A stretch of 53,961 nucleotides of DNA from an uncultured SAR86 cluster bacterium (GTDB lineage: Bacteria; Pseudomonadota; Gammaproteobacteria; Magnimaribacterales; Magnimaribacteraceae): NCBI GenBank assembly GCA_902594545.1, contig CACJMO010000006.1, forward strand, positions 1 through 53,961, given 5' to 3'. The notes under the pieces were generated by a model. The model saw nothing but the letters and a program-made list of their open reading frames with translations. It made no database searches and was not told where the DNA came from. Positions 24,555 through 34,196 of the stretch are shown piece after piece. The translations under genes were made by a program, and so were the position numbers. Numbering within the stretch: the first letter of the stretch is position 1; the number at the start of each line of letters is the position of its first letter.

Positions 24555-27344
24555 TTATGCATAATTTCTTATTTCGCCTTCCCCTTCTACATTCTCATGA
24601 CATCTTTGACATATTGTTTCGTGACCCTCAATTGAACCGACTTCGGGTCTGCTATGCCAACATCTAACACACTTCTGATCAGAGGTCTTAGTTACTTTCA
24701 GGTTTAATCCTGAAATGCTAGTTTCTTTTCCTTGATTTTGTAGTGAATGAACTGTTGCTTCGGAAGTTATAAAAATAAATCTCAACTCATCAGAAAATTT
24801 ATCAAAGAGTGTTTTAAGATCAGTGTCACAGTAAAGATCTAAATTAGATTCTAAAGATGATCCAATAATATTATCATTTCTTGCTTCTTCGATATGTTTA
24901 TTTACTTCAGACCTGACTTCTAAAACCTTTTCCCATTCTTCATCAGAAAAAGCTAGCTCTCCTACATTTTCCCAGTCTTCATACCATTCTAAAGTGTGAA
25001 CAGATTCACTGTTTTCATGCAATGATTGCCAAGCTTCTTCCGCTGTAAATGAAAGTATTGGGCTAACCCATCTTAGTAAAGCTTGCAAAATATTAGACAA
25101 AGCAATTTGGCAAGATGCACGTGCATCGGAATCAGACTTAGCTGTATACAATCTGTCTTTTAAAATATCGAGGTAAAAGCCTCCTAAATCATTGGCACAA
25201 AAATTATGAATCTTCTGAAAAGCATAGTGAAAGTTATAGTTTAAGTAATCTTGTCTTATTTCTTCTTGAAGTTTACGAGTTCTTGTTATCATCCACTTAT
25301 CAAGTTCCGTCAACTTATCAGGAGATAACTTTTTGTCTGAAAAGTCGCTTAGATTCCCAAGTAAGAATCTTATGGTATTTCTAATTCTTCTGTACGAATC
25401 AGAACTGCGTTTCAAAATATCATCTGACAGAACAATTTCCTTTGTATAGTCTGTTGAAGCTATCCAGACTCTTAGTACGTCAGCTCCCATATTTTCCCAA
25501 ACCTTTTGAGGCGAAATTACATTTCCTAAAGACTTAGACATCTTCTTCCCATCTCCATCCACTACAAAACCATGAGTTAATACTGCTTTATAGGGTGCAG
25601 TTTCTTTCATGGCTATACTTGTTAATAATGAAGATTGAAACCATCCTCTGTGTTGGTCAGATCCCTCCAAGTATAAATCTGCTGGGAATTGAAGTTCTTC
25701 ATTAGTATCCAAGACACAGGCATGAGTCACTCCGGAGTCAAACCATACATCTAAACAATCAGTAATTTTGTAGTAATCTTCATAGTCTTCTACCAAATCT
25801 TCTATAGCAACATCATGCCAAGCTTGTATTCCTCCCTTCTCAACCAAATTTGCTACTTTCTCTATAACCAAATCTGTTTTTGGATGTATTTCTCCAGTCT
25901 CGTTATGAACCAATAAAGCAATTGGTACTCCCCAAGACCTTTGCCTTGATATACACCAGTCAGGTCGACTTTCTAGCATAGATTCAATTCTAGCTTGGCC
26001 CCAATCTGGCTCCCATCTCACTGAACCTATTGAATCGATTGATTGATCTAATAAACCATTATTTTCCATAGAAATAAACCACTGAGGGGTCGCCCTAAAC
26101 ATGACAGGAGATTTATGTCTCCAACAGTGAGGATAGCTATGATCATACTCAGATTCCGAGAGCAAAACATTTTTCTCTCTGAGCAGTTGAACGATATTTT
26201 CGTTAGCTTTAAAGACAAATTGTCCAGCAAAATGCTCTACATCATCTTGAAATGTTCCATTAGCCATTACAGGGCTCAAAACCTCAAGTCCATTTTCTAT
26301 TGAGACAGCGTAATCCTCCAGTCCATGCCCTGGTGCAGTGTGTACTATTCCAGTCCCTGCTTCTGTAGTTACGTGGTCTCCGGCAATTATCAATGAATCT
26401 CTATCTAAGTAAGGGTGAGAAGCTTTTAGTCCCAATAATTCACTACCCTTGCAAGTTCCTAAAGCCTTATACTCCTCTACACCTATTCTTTCTAAAGTAG
26501 ATTCAGTTAAATCCTTTGCAAGAATTAAGTTAATCCTTCTATCTTGAAATTGAATCTCAATTAATTCGTAAACAAATTCTGCATTAACTGTTAAAGCTAA
26601 GTTTCCAGGAAGAGTCCAAGGTGTTGTTGTCCAGCTTGCAACATAAGTGTTGTTGTCGGAACTGGAATTAAAGATGCCTTCTACAAGGGTATTTTCAATG
26701 GGAAATATAAAATCAATAGAAGTAGATGTTTTGTCTTGATATTCCACCTCAGCTTCAGCAAGTGCTGATTTACAGTCAAGGCACCAATGAACAGGTTTAT
26801 CACCCCTATTTAAATGTCCTTTTTCAATGATCTTACCAAGTGATCTGATTATATTTGCTTCAAACTTATAATCCATTGTTACGTAAGGATTGTCCCAATC
26901 TCCTACTATTCCAAGTCTTTTGAAATCTCGCTTTTGTAGCTCTATTTGGGAGGCTGCATACTCCCTGCACGCCTGCCTAAACTCGGAGGCAGTTATTTTT
27001 TGACCAACCTTTCCTTTCTTTTTTTCGACATTAAGTTCGATAGGTAAGCCATGACAATCCCAGCCGGGGACAAAAGGGGCATACTTCCCATCAAGGACCT
27101 GAGATTTGACAACCATATCTTTTAAGACTTTTTGAGCCGCATGACCCATATGGATCTCGCCATTAGCATAAGGTGGCCCGTCATGAAGGATAAATTTCTC
27201 CCTTCCTTTTCGTGCTTTCGCAACTTTATCTTGCAAACGTATCTGTTCCCAATATTCAATCATCTTGGGTTCTTTAGAAGGCAAGTTAGCCTTCATAGCA
27301 AAGTCCGTATTAGGAAGATTTAAAGTATCTTTATAGTCAGTCAT
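24555..27344 (-). CDS. ileS: Isoleucyl-tRNA synthetase
   Basis: Class I synthetase charging tRNA-Ile, with an editing domain that removes valine. The 929 residues include the HIGH-type motif GPPYANGEIHMGHA (56-69), the CP1 editing domain with TTPWTLPGN and GTGIVHTAPGHG, and KMSKS in DGKKMSKSLGN near residue 600. The C-terminal zinc site has CVRCW and CQRCH. This is the bacterial type 1 enzyme, expected to be mupirocin-sensitive. It follows ribF by 18 bases in the order ribF-ileS-lspA-ispH. Confidence 0.98.
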   Translation of the reverse strand: MTDYKDTLNLPNTDFAMKANLPSKEPKMIEYWEQIRLQDKVAKARKGREKFILHDGPPYANGEIHMGHAAQKVLKDMVVKSQVLDGKYAPFVPGWDCHGLPIELNVEKKKGKVGQKITASEFRQACREYAASQIELQKRDFKRLGIVGDWDNPYVTMDYKFEANIIRSLGKIIEKGHLNRGDKPVHWCLDCKSALAEAEVEYQDKTSTSIDFIFPIENTLVEGIFNSSSDNNTYVASWTTTPWTLPGNLALTVNAEFVYELIEIQFQDRRINLILAKDLTESTLERIGVEEYKALGTCKGSELLGLKASHPYLDRDSLIIAGDHVTTEAGTGIVHTAPGHGLEDYAVSIENGLEVLSPVMANGTFQDDVEHFAGQFVFKANENIVQLLREKNVLLSESEYDHSYPHCWRHKSPVMFRATPQWFISMENNGLLDQSIDSIGSVRWEPDWGQARIESMLESRPDWCISRQRSWGVPIALLVHNETGEIHPKTDLVIEKVANLVEKGGIQAWHDVAIEDLVEDYEDYYKITDCLDVWFDSGVTHACVLDTNEELQFPADLYLEGSDQHRGWFQSSLLTSIAMKETAPYKAVLTHGFVVDGDGKKMSKSLGNVISPQKVWENMGADVLRVWIASTDYTKEIVLSDDILKRSSDSYRRIRNTIRFLLGNLSDFSDKKLSPDKLTELDKWMITRTRKLQEEIRQDYLNYNFHYAFQKIHNFCANDLGGFYLDILKDRLYTAKSDSDARASCQIALSNILQALLRWVSPILSFTAEEAWQSLHENSESVHTLEWYEDWENVGELAFSDEEWEKVLEVRSEVNKHIEEARNDNIIGSSLESNLDLYCDTDLKTLFDKFSDELRFIFITSEATVHSLQNQGKETSISGLNLKVTKTSDQKCVRCWHSRPEVGSIEGHETICQRCHENVEGEGEIRNYA

Positions 27345-27362
27345 AATAAATTTGGTGGAACT

Positions 27363-28310
27363 TTAACCGAAATATTCTTTTGCGAAAGCAATATCTTTAA
27401 ATATTTGCTCTTTCAATTCATCAAGCCCTTCAAATTTCTTTTCATCGCGAATCTTTTTTAAAAACTCAACTTGTATTTTTTTTCCATATAAATTGTCTGA
27501 AAAATTAAAAATGTGAACCTCTAGGACAGGGTTTTGTCCGTCAACAGTAGGTCGAGTTCCCATGTTAGCAATACCCCCGTAAAGCTTTTTCTCAAACTCA
27601 ACATTTACAATATAGACTCCTGATACTGGCAACTTATTCTTAGGTAGCCAAAGATTAGCAGTAGGCACTCCTAAGGTTCTACCTAATTGCTGCCCATATA
27701 CAACCTTGCCATTGAAGACGTAAGGCCTGCCAAGAAGTTCTTTAGCCTCTTCAAAGTTACCATCTGTTAAGCATCTTCTTATTCTTGTACTGCTCACCCT
27801 TCCACCTTTAAGAGTAAAAGTTGGAGTTTTCTCTACAATTACATCGTTTCTATCTCCCCAATCTTTTAAAAAGTTAAAGTCCCCTTTTCGATTTGCCCCA
27901 AACCTGAAGTCATCTCCTATGACCATTTTTTTGATATTTAATCTCGATAAGACTTCATTTATAAAGTCTTCAGGTTTCATATTTCTGAGCTGGTTATTAA
28001 AATTTAGAAAAAAAGCGAATTCGACACCTAACTCTGTTAGTTTGCTTACCTTTTCTGACCAGGGGAAGATTCTTGGAGGTTTCTCCTCTTCTGTTCCTAG
28101 AGATTCTGCAAAAAATTCCTTTGCATGCGGTTCGGTAAAGATAACAAGCTTTTTCCAATTGTGATCTGTAGCATCTTTCTCCATATTGTTGATTATGTGT
28201 TGATGCCCGAGATGCAAGCCATCGAAATTACCTATAGTTGCTATCAAATCAACCTCGGTATGTCTTTTTAAGAAAAGATCTATGTTCTGTTTGCCTCTTA
28301 TCAAATACAT
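27363..28310 (-). CDS. ribF: Bifunctional riboflavin kinase / FAD synthetase
   Basis: Makes FMN and then FAD from riboflavin. The 315 residues hold an N-terminal nucleotidyltransferase domain with IGNFDGLHLGHQHII (about 26-40) and GDDFRFGANRKGDF, and a C-terminal kinase domain with GRPYVFNGKVVYGQQLGRTLGVPTAN read as two adjoining blocks, including the PTAN motif. Its ATG lies one base after the murJ stop. The FAD enzyme succinate dehydrogenase is also in this window. Confidence 0.96.
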   Translation of the reverse strand: MYLIRGKQNIDLFLKRHTEVDLIATIGNFDGLHLGHQHIINNMEKDATDHNWKKLVIFTEPHAKEFFAESLGTEEEKPPRIFPWSEKVSKLTELGVEFAFFLNFNNQLRNMKPEDFINEVLSRLNIKKMVIGDDFRFGANRKGDFNFLKDWGDRNDVIVEKTPTFTLKGGRVSSTRIRRCLTDGNFEEAKELLGRPYVFNGKVVYGQQLGRTLGVPTANLWLPKNKLPVSGVYIVNVEFEKKLYGGIANMGTRPTVDGQNPVLEVHIFNFSDNLYGKKIQVEFLKKIRDEKKFEGLDELKEQIFKDIAFAKEYFG

Positions 28311-28311
28311 T

Positions 28312-29874
28312 TTAATTTTGAAATTCCTTCACTTTCATTCCAGTAATTCTAAGCGCAACGATATATATCAGCATACCCACAAAGACCATCTTTGCTAAGT
28401 AAGTGGTTTTACCAAAGATAGAGAGCTCTCTTAAATAGAAAATGTCTTGGTCAAAATATACTAACCAAACAATAAGTGCGATCGAAGCTAATAATATTCT
28501 CAACCAAAAAATTAACCACCCGGTGGAGGGCTTGTAGACATCTTCGATTCTAAGAAGAATTAAAAGTGTTAATACAGTGAAGAAGGCTGATATAGAACTA
28601 GCTAAAGCTAACCCTATGTGACCATATCCCAAATAAAAGCCTAATGCCCAAGCCAAAATTCCATTCAAAATCATAGAGATTAGAGCTACTATCATAGGCT
28701 TCTTGGGCTGCTGACGTGCGAAAAAACTAGGAGTAAGGATCTTTATGAGCATAAAGGCCATCAAGCCGATAGCAAGAGCGATTAAGCTATATGAGGCTTG
28801 AAGTGTATCTTCCGAGCTAAATGCCCCCCTTTCGAATAAAACTAAGATTATAGGTTCAGCTAAAAGAATAAGACCCAAAACAGCGGGCATGCCTATTAAA
28901 AAAACTAACTTCATTGACCAATCCAGTGTTTCAGAAAATGAGCGTTGATCATCCGTTACAAATAATTTGGACAATCTGGGGAGAATGACTGTACCAATTG
29001 CTATTGCAAAGATACCTAAAGGCAATTGCATCAATCTATCAGAAACATACAACCAGCTAGGGCTACCTGTTGGTAGTAGGGAAGCAAGAATTGTATCTAT
29101 CAACATATTTAACTGACTGACTCCTCCAGCAATAATCCCTGGCACCATTAAATACATAACTTTTCTTACACCGGGATGAGAGAAATCTAATTTAAACTTA
29201 GGCAATAAGCCTAATCTAATCAAACTTGGGATCTGAATTAGTACTTGGATAATTCCAGCAAAGAAAACACCCCAAGCTATTGCATATATTGGCATTTCTA
29301 ATTTTGGTGCAAACCAAACTGCTGCAACTATTAAACTTAAATTATAAAAAAGAGGTGTTAAGGCTGGTAAAGAAAACCTTTGGTAGGAATTTAGAATAGC
29401 ACCTGAGAAAGCCACTAAAGAAACAAAAAATAGATAGGGAAAAGTAATTTGTAGAATATCAACCGCTAACTGCTTTTTCAAAGGTTCTAGATAGAACCCT
29501 GGAGCAAATAACATTACAAAAAATGGTGCAAATAAAAAGGCAAAAATAGTTACGATAAGTAATGCACTAGATAACACCCCAAGAGTATTGTTTACCAATA
29601 ACTTCACTTCACTGGCATTACCCTCTTTATATTCAGCTAACACTGGAACAAAAGCTTGGTTGAAAGCTCCTTCAGCAAACAGTCTTCGAAAAACACTCGG
29701 TATCTTCATGATGACTACAAAGGTATCAAGCGCTACTCCTGCTCCCAATAAACCAGTTATAACAATGTCACGAACTAATCCAAGAATTCGTGAAACGAAT
29801 GTCCAAAAGGACACCAATCCACTACTAGCCAGAAGCTTTAAAGATTTTTTTTGTGGTGAGACGTCTTGGCTCAG
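28312..29874 (-). CDS. murJ: Lipid II flippase MurJ
   Basis: Moves lipid II across the inner membrane for peptidoglycan synthesis. About 14 membrane helices; the start pattern FVSRILGLVRDIVITGLLGAG and the FRRLFAEGAFNQAFVPVLAEY block are characteristic. The first standard-looking start is TTG at 29817 (501 residues), but this truncates helix 1. The open frame upstream encodes KSLKLLASSGLVSFW, which aligns with the E. coli N-terminus. A CTG at 29874 has GGAG five bases upstream, inside the msrB end, giving 520 residues. I use this start, but it needs direct evidence. It lies between msrB and ribF. Confidence 0.9.
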   Translation of the reverse strand: MSQDVSPQKKSLKLLASSGLVSFWTFVSRILGLVRDIVITGLLGAGVALDTFVVIMKIPSVFRRLFAEGAFNQAFVPVLAEYKEGNASEVKLLVNNTLGVLSSALLIVTIFAFLFAPFFVMLFAPGFYLEPLKKQLAVDILQITFPYLFFVSLVAFSGAILNSYQRFSLPALTPLFYNLSLIVAAVWFAPKLEMPIYAIAWGVFFAGIIQVLIQIPSLIRLGLLPKFKLDFSHPGVRKVMYLMVPGIIAGGVSQLNMLIDTILASLLPTGSPSWLYVSDRLMQLPLGIFAIAIGTVILPRLSKLFVTDDQRSFSETLDWSMKLVFLIGMPAVLGLILLAEPIILVLFERGAFSSEDTLQASYSLIALAIGLMAFMLIKILTPSFFARQQPKKPMIVALISMILNGILAWALGFYLGYGHIGLALASSISAFFTVLTLLILLRIEDVYKPSTGWLIFWLRILLASIALIVWLVYFDQDIFYLRELSIFGKTTYLAKMVFVGMLIYIVALRITGMKVKEFQN

Positions 29875-29876
29875 AC

Positions 29877-30272
29877 TTACTCCTCTTCAGATGGTTTTAA
29901 ATCCAAAGAAACTGAGTTAATGCAATATCTCAAGCCTGTGGGCTGAGGTCCGTCAGGAAACACATGCCCCAAGTGCGCCTGACATTTGCTGCAATGAACC
30001 TCAGTTCTAATCATGCCTGCAGAGTGATCTTCTTGAGTTTCTACGTTCTTTTCTTCTGAAGGTTCCCAAAAGCTTGGCCATCCAGAACCTGAATCATATT
30101 TGGATTCAGAGCTAAAGAGTTCAACATCACAGACTATACAGTGATATGTGCCAGGTGTTTTGACTCCATCATATTTACCACTGAAAGCAGGTTCGGTACC
30201 ATGATTCTGGGTAACATAATACTCCTCGGGAGTAAGCTTATCTTTCAAATCTTTATTTTCACTCATAGTCAT
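29877..30272 (-). CDS. msrB: Peptide-methionine (R)-S-oxide reductase MsrB
   Basis: Repairs the R form of methionine sulfoxide in proteins. The 131 residues carry zinc cysteines Cys45, Cys48, Cys94 and Cys97, the [11 protein letters not shown] motif, and the catalytic Cys117 in [11 protein letters not shown]. No signal peptide is seen, so it is cytosolic. The ATG overlaps the desaturase stop (ATGA); a second ATG at 30266 is possible. Its end carries the probable ribosome binding site of murJ. Confidence 0.96.
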   Translation of the reverse strand: MTMSENKDLKDKLTPEEYYVTQNHGTEPAFSGKYDGVKTPGTYHCIVCDVELFSSESKYDSGSGWPSFWEPSEEKNVETQEDHSAGMIRTEVHCSKCQAHLGHVFPDGPQPTGLRYCINSVSLDLKPSEEE

Positions 30273-31195
30273 GCGCTCACTGCTTTATTTAGTACACTCC
30301 TATAGGAGTTGCTTATACACATCTTATCTTTGAATCCATTTTTTATCATCATCTTATGCGCTTTAGGAAGGTTATACCAAGGGCACATCATAAAAAGATG
30401 ATGCTCTAAGTGATAGTTTACTCTATGCGGTGCCATCAAAAACCTAACAATAGGATTTGTTAATGTAGTTCTCGTATTGTCCAAATCAGTAGACCCCGAG
30501 GTCACACAGTGCTCAGCGATATTTCTAATTCTGATGATGAGACTGTAATAAGTGAAAGCAGGTAACCACCATAGAAGAAAATATAAGGACCAATGAAAAA
30601 AGAATGAAATGGCCAAAAAAATCAAAATATTTGTAATTAAAAAACCATGAATTTTAAACCAAATACCTTTAAGCCTATCGGGTAAATTTTCTCCATCTGT
30701 CTTTAGTATAGATATCAAAGCTTGTGAATATCTTCTAAAACCAGTTATACCTGTTAAATCTCGTAATACTTTACGAAAAAAACTTATTTTTGTTATTGGG
30801 AACGGAGCGCTTAAAGCCAGATCAGGGTCGTCCTCGGTTTCGGTAAACCTATGATGTTTTAGATGATAGGGTCTATAAACTCTATTGTCTTGGAAGATCG
30901 GATAAGCGCAGAACCACTGAGAAAAAAAGTCATTTACTTTTAAGTTAGAAAATAAAAGATTGTGAGCTCCATCATGAACAAGTACAGCAAGTGCAAACTG
31001 CCTCGAGCCTATTAAAATAACTGCACTAATAAAGGTTAAAGCACTTGGATAGTAGTAAAAAATGCTTAATCCAAAAACAATTAATCCCCAATCCAAGCAT
31101 AAAGCAAAAATATTTCTAAAATCATTCTTTTCTCTAATTTGAGAAAGTTGATGCTTGTCAAGAAGATCTAATGGCTTAGTTTTGGTAGCTTCCAT
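30269..31195 (-). CDS. Membrane-bound fatty acid desaturase
   Basis: A diiron membrane enzyme that probably introduces a double bond into acyl chains. The 308 residues show all three histidine boxes: HDGAH (74-78), HLKHH (111-115) and HLEHH (262-266), plus His229 in RNIAEHC. Hydrophobic segments lie near 32-75 and 183-225. The regiospecificity and whether the substrate is acyl-lipid or acyl-CoA cannot be told from sequence; related hydroxylases share the boxes. It overlaps msrB by four bases, so the two are translationally coupled. Confidence 0.85.
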   Translation of the reverse strand: MEATKTKPLDLLDKHQLSQIREKNDFRNIFALCLDWGLIVFGLSIFYYYPSALTFISAVILIGSRQFALAVLVHDGAHNLLFSNLKVNDFFSQWFCAYPIFQDNRVYRPYHLKHHRFTETEDDPDLALSAPFPITKISFFRKVLRDLTGITGFRRYSQALISILKTDGENLPDRLKGIWFKIHGFLITNILIFLAISFFFHWSLYFLLWWLPAFTYYSLIIRIRNIAEHCVTSGSTDLDNTRTTLTNPIVRFLMAPHRVNYHLEHHLFMMCPWYNLPKAHKMMIKNGFKDKMCISNSYRSVLNKAVSA

Positions 31196-31231
31196 CTTTT
31201 AATTATAACTAAGGATTTAGTTGATGAAAAT

Positions 31232-32587
31232 TTAATCGGGAAATGGAACAGATTGACTATCGACCATCCTTGCAGGCGAGAATACTGGTTGAGTATTTCT
31301 TGATGACAATTGTTCTAACCAGATTACTCCATCATAAGGCTGGCTATTACCTCTTGTTCCTATGAAGTCCAAATCTGAATCTCCATCTAAATCATAAGGA
31401 ATCCATTTGTCATACATTCCTCTTTTTCTTCTTAGGATATTATTTTTTTTCCATCCACTTGCAGTGTTTTCAAACCAAACTACACTTCCATAGGATCTAT
31501 TGAGACTATCATTATCATCCTTATCTCTGCTACCTAAGCTGTAAGAACCGGAAAAAATATCAATATCCCCATCTGCATCAATATCAGTCGCTGCAATACT
31601 CACCAGTCTATCGGGTTTTATACTGCCTATCTTAAGAAAGTTCCATTTATTCTCAGGACTATCAGGTTGATAAAGAATATATGCAGAGCTAGGCCAAACT
31701 GAACTGACAATATCTAATCTTCCATCATTATTTAAATCAGCATAGTCCATGTTAAATCCAGTTAACCAAGAGCCACTTTCTAAGTCACCTGAAAGATCTA
31801 TGTTGTGTTCCTTGAACTGCAAATTTCCTAAATTCTCTAACCAAAGAATTCTTGCTTCTCCCCTGCTTCCAACGACAATATCCATGTCTCCATCAGAATC
31901 TAGATCAACTGGTTGAGAATTTATTGGTATTCTAACTTGAGTAATTATTTGTTCTTCCCAAGAGTCGCCATCTAATGGATCTTGAGGTAGTTTAAATATA
32001 GATACATTATTCAGGGGCGCATTCTCAATTTCGGGATTTTCTCCACCTTTATTTGCTGCAACAACTTCTACTTTTCCATCTTCATCAAAATCTGCAAAAA
32101 ATACTCTTATAAATGAGCCTCTGTTGAGAGAAATTTTAGGTATGGTTCTTTCCCAGGTCGTTGAACGATGTTTGGACGCAGGATTTCGAAAATAAATTAA
32201 ATGAGCTAATTCGCAAGCAACAATTATGTCTAGCCATCCATCTCCATCGGCATCAGCTATATCTACATCTTCAGCAGAAGCAGCTTCTTTGCCTGAAGCT
32301 AAGGTCGTGAGTTCCCATTTCTTGGGGTCTGACGTTCCCCATGCAATCCGGACATATCCTCGTGGTACTCCATACTTAGTATCGAGTTCATGAACAGAAA
32401 CAATATCTATATAACCATCCTTGTCTAAATCGGCTATTTCTAGACCATCACTTCCTGCTAAATCAGAAGGTCCTAATTTAACATCATCAATGATATGCTC
32501 TCGCCATCCAATGAGATTATCTGCAAAAACAGAACTGATACTAATGCTCAGAAAAAGAGTCAGTATTAATTTTGAATACAATTCCAT
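31232..32587 (-). CDS. Exported FG-GAP/VCBS repeat beta-propeller protein
   Basis: A 451-residue protein with a signal peptide (1-22, ending SVFA-DN). Seven repeats with Asp-rich calcium loops follow: DLDKDGYIDIV, DADGDGWLDII, DFDEDGKVEVV, DLDSDGDMDIV, DLNNDGRLDIV, DIDADGDIDIF and DLDGDSDLDFI, fitting a seven-bladed propeller. It has no catalytic domain and no C-terminal sorting signal that I recognise. Such propellers bind proteins or sugars at the cell surface. It lies downstream of the secreted cysteine-pair cluster but behind a strong terminator, so it probably has its own promoter in 32588-32620. Confidence 0.85.
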   Translation of the reverse strand: MELYSKLILTLFLSISISSVFADNLIGWREHIIDDVKLGPSDLAGSDGLEIADLDKDGYIDIVSVHELDTKYGVPRGYVRIAWGTSDPKKWELTTLASGKEAASAEDVDIADADGDGWLDIIVACELAHLIYFRNPASKHRSTTWERTIPKISLNRGSFIRVFFADFDEDGKVEVVAANKGGENPEIENAPLNNVSIFKLPQDPLDGDSWEEQIITQVRIPINSQPVDLDSDGDMDIVVGSRGEARILWLENLGNLQFKEHNIDLSGDLESGSWLTGFNMDYADLNNDGRLDIVSSVWPSSAYILYQPDSPENKWNFLKIGSIKPDRLVSIAATDIDADGDIDIFSGSYSLGSRDKDDNDSLNRSYGSVVWFENTASGWKKNNILRRKRGMYDKWIPYDLDGDSDLDFIGTRGNSQPYDGVIWLEQLSSRNTQPVFSPARMVDSQSVPFPD

Positions 32588-32616
32588 GTCTTCAATCCTA
32601 ACAAAGAATAAATAAT

Positions 32617-32650
32617 AAAAAAAACGGCCAATCTAGTGGCCGTTTTTTTA
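32617..32650. terminator. Strong hairpin terminator after the secreted-protein cluster
   Basis: AAAACGGCCA (32621-32630), loop ATCTAG, TGGCCGTTTT (32637-32646), flanked by A- and T-runs. It lies 15 bases beyond the stop of the last cluster gene on the minus strand and can act in both directions. Confidence 0.92.
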
Positions 32651-32664
32651 GTCTATTGAGTTTA

Positions 32665-33411
32665 TTAATTGTTAATAGCTTTAATATTATTAACTGAGTA
32701 AACCCTGGGTGGCAGACAATCAGCGATAGTTTCCGGGTAAGTGCCATCAACTAAGCTTTTTAATCTTGCATCCCTATAATTTCCATATTCTGTCATAGAG
32801 CTAAAGCCCATATTTACATAAAAATCATTGGTTTCTTCTAGAGAAGATCCTCCTGCGGCCCACCATCTCCAAACTCCACCTTTATGATCAAGATTGTCTA
32901 GAAACTTATTCCAAACATTATCATTTTCTCTTATATCAGACGCACCTTTGCCCTGTTTAAAAGAACAGCTGTGCATTGCCCAGATGTTATTGTCACCCTC
33001 TTGATATTCAGTTTGATTAGCACGCACTTCAAAGATGTCCCACTGACTCCAAGACGCACAATCAACTAGACTCTGCCACTTCGCAAAAGTCTTAGTTCCA
33101 TTAACTGAGAACCAATCTAATACTTGGCCCATGGCATTATTATTAGTAGTAAAGCCTACCCAATATAAATCATAGCCTTCATTGTCATCATAAAGTTGAG
33201 GAGTTACTACATTACCTTCATAAGGAGCAGGATATGAATCAGCTAATTCGTACCAATCATTTCTTACAAATTCCAGTACCTTATTGAGATCTCTACCTTT
33301 ATTAAAATTACACTGCAGTACTTCTCCAGTATATGTAACGTAAGCATCCTCATTAGAAAAAACCTGAAAAGAAGATCCTATGAGCGCAATCAATATTAAT
33401 GTTTTTTTCAT
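32665..33411 (-). CDS. Exported two-domain cysteine-pair protein (paralog 1)
   Basis: I do not recognise this family. It has 248 residues with a signal peptide (1-19). Two halves look like a duplication: Cys34 to Cys118 (84 apart) and Cys149 to Cys232 (83 apart). Each half begins with a strand ending in C and N/S-F-x-x-G, then a helix, and contains a W/Y-x-V-G-F-like strand. The second half has GGVWRWW, FSSMTEYGNYRD and the end PPRVYSVNNI shared with its paralogs. The alternating strand-helix pattern suggests two ferredoxin-like (dimeric alpha/beta barrel) domains, an inference. AGGAGAG precedes the ATG. It is the last gene of the five-gene cluster, before a strong terminator. Confidence 0.75.
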   Translation of the reverse strand: MKKTLILIALIGSSFQVFSNEDAYVTYTGEVLQCNFNKGRDLNKVLEFVRNDWYELADSYPAPYEGNVVTPQLYDDNEGYDLYWVGFTTNNNAMGQVLDWFSVNGTKTFAKWQSLVDCASWSQWDIFEVRANQTEYQEGDNNIWAMHSCSFKQGKGASDIRENDNVWNKFLDNLDHKGGVWRWWAAGGSSLEETNDFYVNMGFSSMTEYGNYRDARLKSLVDGTYPETIADCLPPRVYSVNNIKAINN

Positions 33412-33425
33412 CTTTTCTCTCCTAA

Positions 33426-34178
33426 TTATTCTGCAAGATTCAACCTGATATTTGTAGACTCATAAAGTCTAGGAGTATTACATTCATGAACTTCTTCAGG
33501 TCGCGAACCATCCATCATGGCCTTAAGCCTATTGTCTCTGGAGGCTCCATATTCTTCTACAGATGAAAAACTCACAGCTACCAGATAGTCATAATCTGTT
33601 TCAGTAGGCGATCCAGTTTCTGGCCACCATCTCCAATAACCACCTTCAAATCCAGAATCATCTAGGTATTTATTCCAAATTTTGTCATTTGCTTGAAGGT
33701 CATCTACGCTTTTTCCATCCTTAAACGAGCATGATTGAATCATGGTATAACCGGTTGCGCCTTCAACCCATTCAGTTTTAGGAGTCCTTCCCTCTACATT
33801 TAGGTTTAATGACATACCAGAGCAATTGGTTACTCTTTCCCATTTTGCACCTATTCTGTCGCCACCTTTTCTAAATTCATCTTCGGCCTTACCGACACTT
33901 GCAAGAGTTTCAGCAAAACCTAAAAAAACAAAATCAAGATCGAAATCAACTGTAGACATGTAAACAGGTGTCATGATCCATGCACTGAAAGGCTCAGAAA
34001 AATTGTCATCTCCATACTCGTCCCATTCAGCTAGAACTTTCATGACATCATCCATGTCCGCACCATCAGCAATTTGACATTGCATAGCAGCCATACCGCC
34101 AATCTCCACATGATCATCGGCATGAGTAATGCTCAAAAAGGATGCAAAGATAAACATTATTAAGAATTTTATTTTCAT
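33426..34178 (-). CDS. Exported two-domain cysteine-pair protein (paralog 2)
   Basis: Function unknown. The 250 residues start with a signal peptide ending SITHA-DDH (cleavage after residue 20). Cysteines are Cys34, Cys119, Cys150 and Cys233, with spacings 85 and 83. Shared blocks are QSCSFKDGKSVDDLQANDKIWNKYLDD, in two parts, then GGYWRWWPETGSP, FSSVEEYGASRDNRLK, and CNTPRLYESTNIR. It is the closest relative of paralog 1 in the cluster by eye. It lies 14 bases before paralog 1 and 18 bases after paralog 3, with AAAGGA upstream, so all are probably on one transcript. Confidence 0.75.
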   Translation of the reverse strand: MKIKFLIMFIFASFLSITHADDHVEIGGMAAMQCQIADGADMDDVMKVLAEWDEYGDDNFSEPFSAWIMTPVYMSTVDFDLDFVFLGFAETLASVGKAEDEFRKGGDRIGAKWERVTNCSGMSLNLNVEGRTPKTEWVEGATGYTMIQSCSFKDGKSVDDLQANDKIWNKYLDDSGFEGGYWRWWPETGSPTETDYDYLVAVSFSSVEEYGASRDNRLKAMMDGSRPEEVHECNTPRLYESTNIRLNLAE

Positions 34179-34196
34179 TGTTATTCCTTTATTAAT

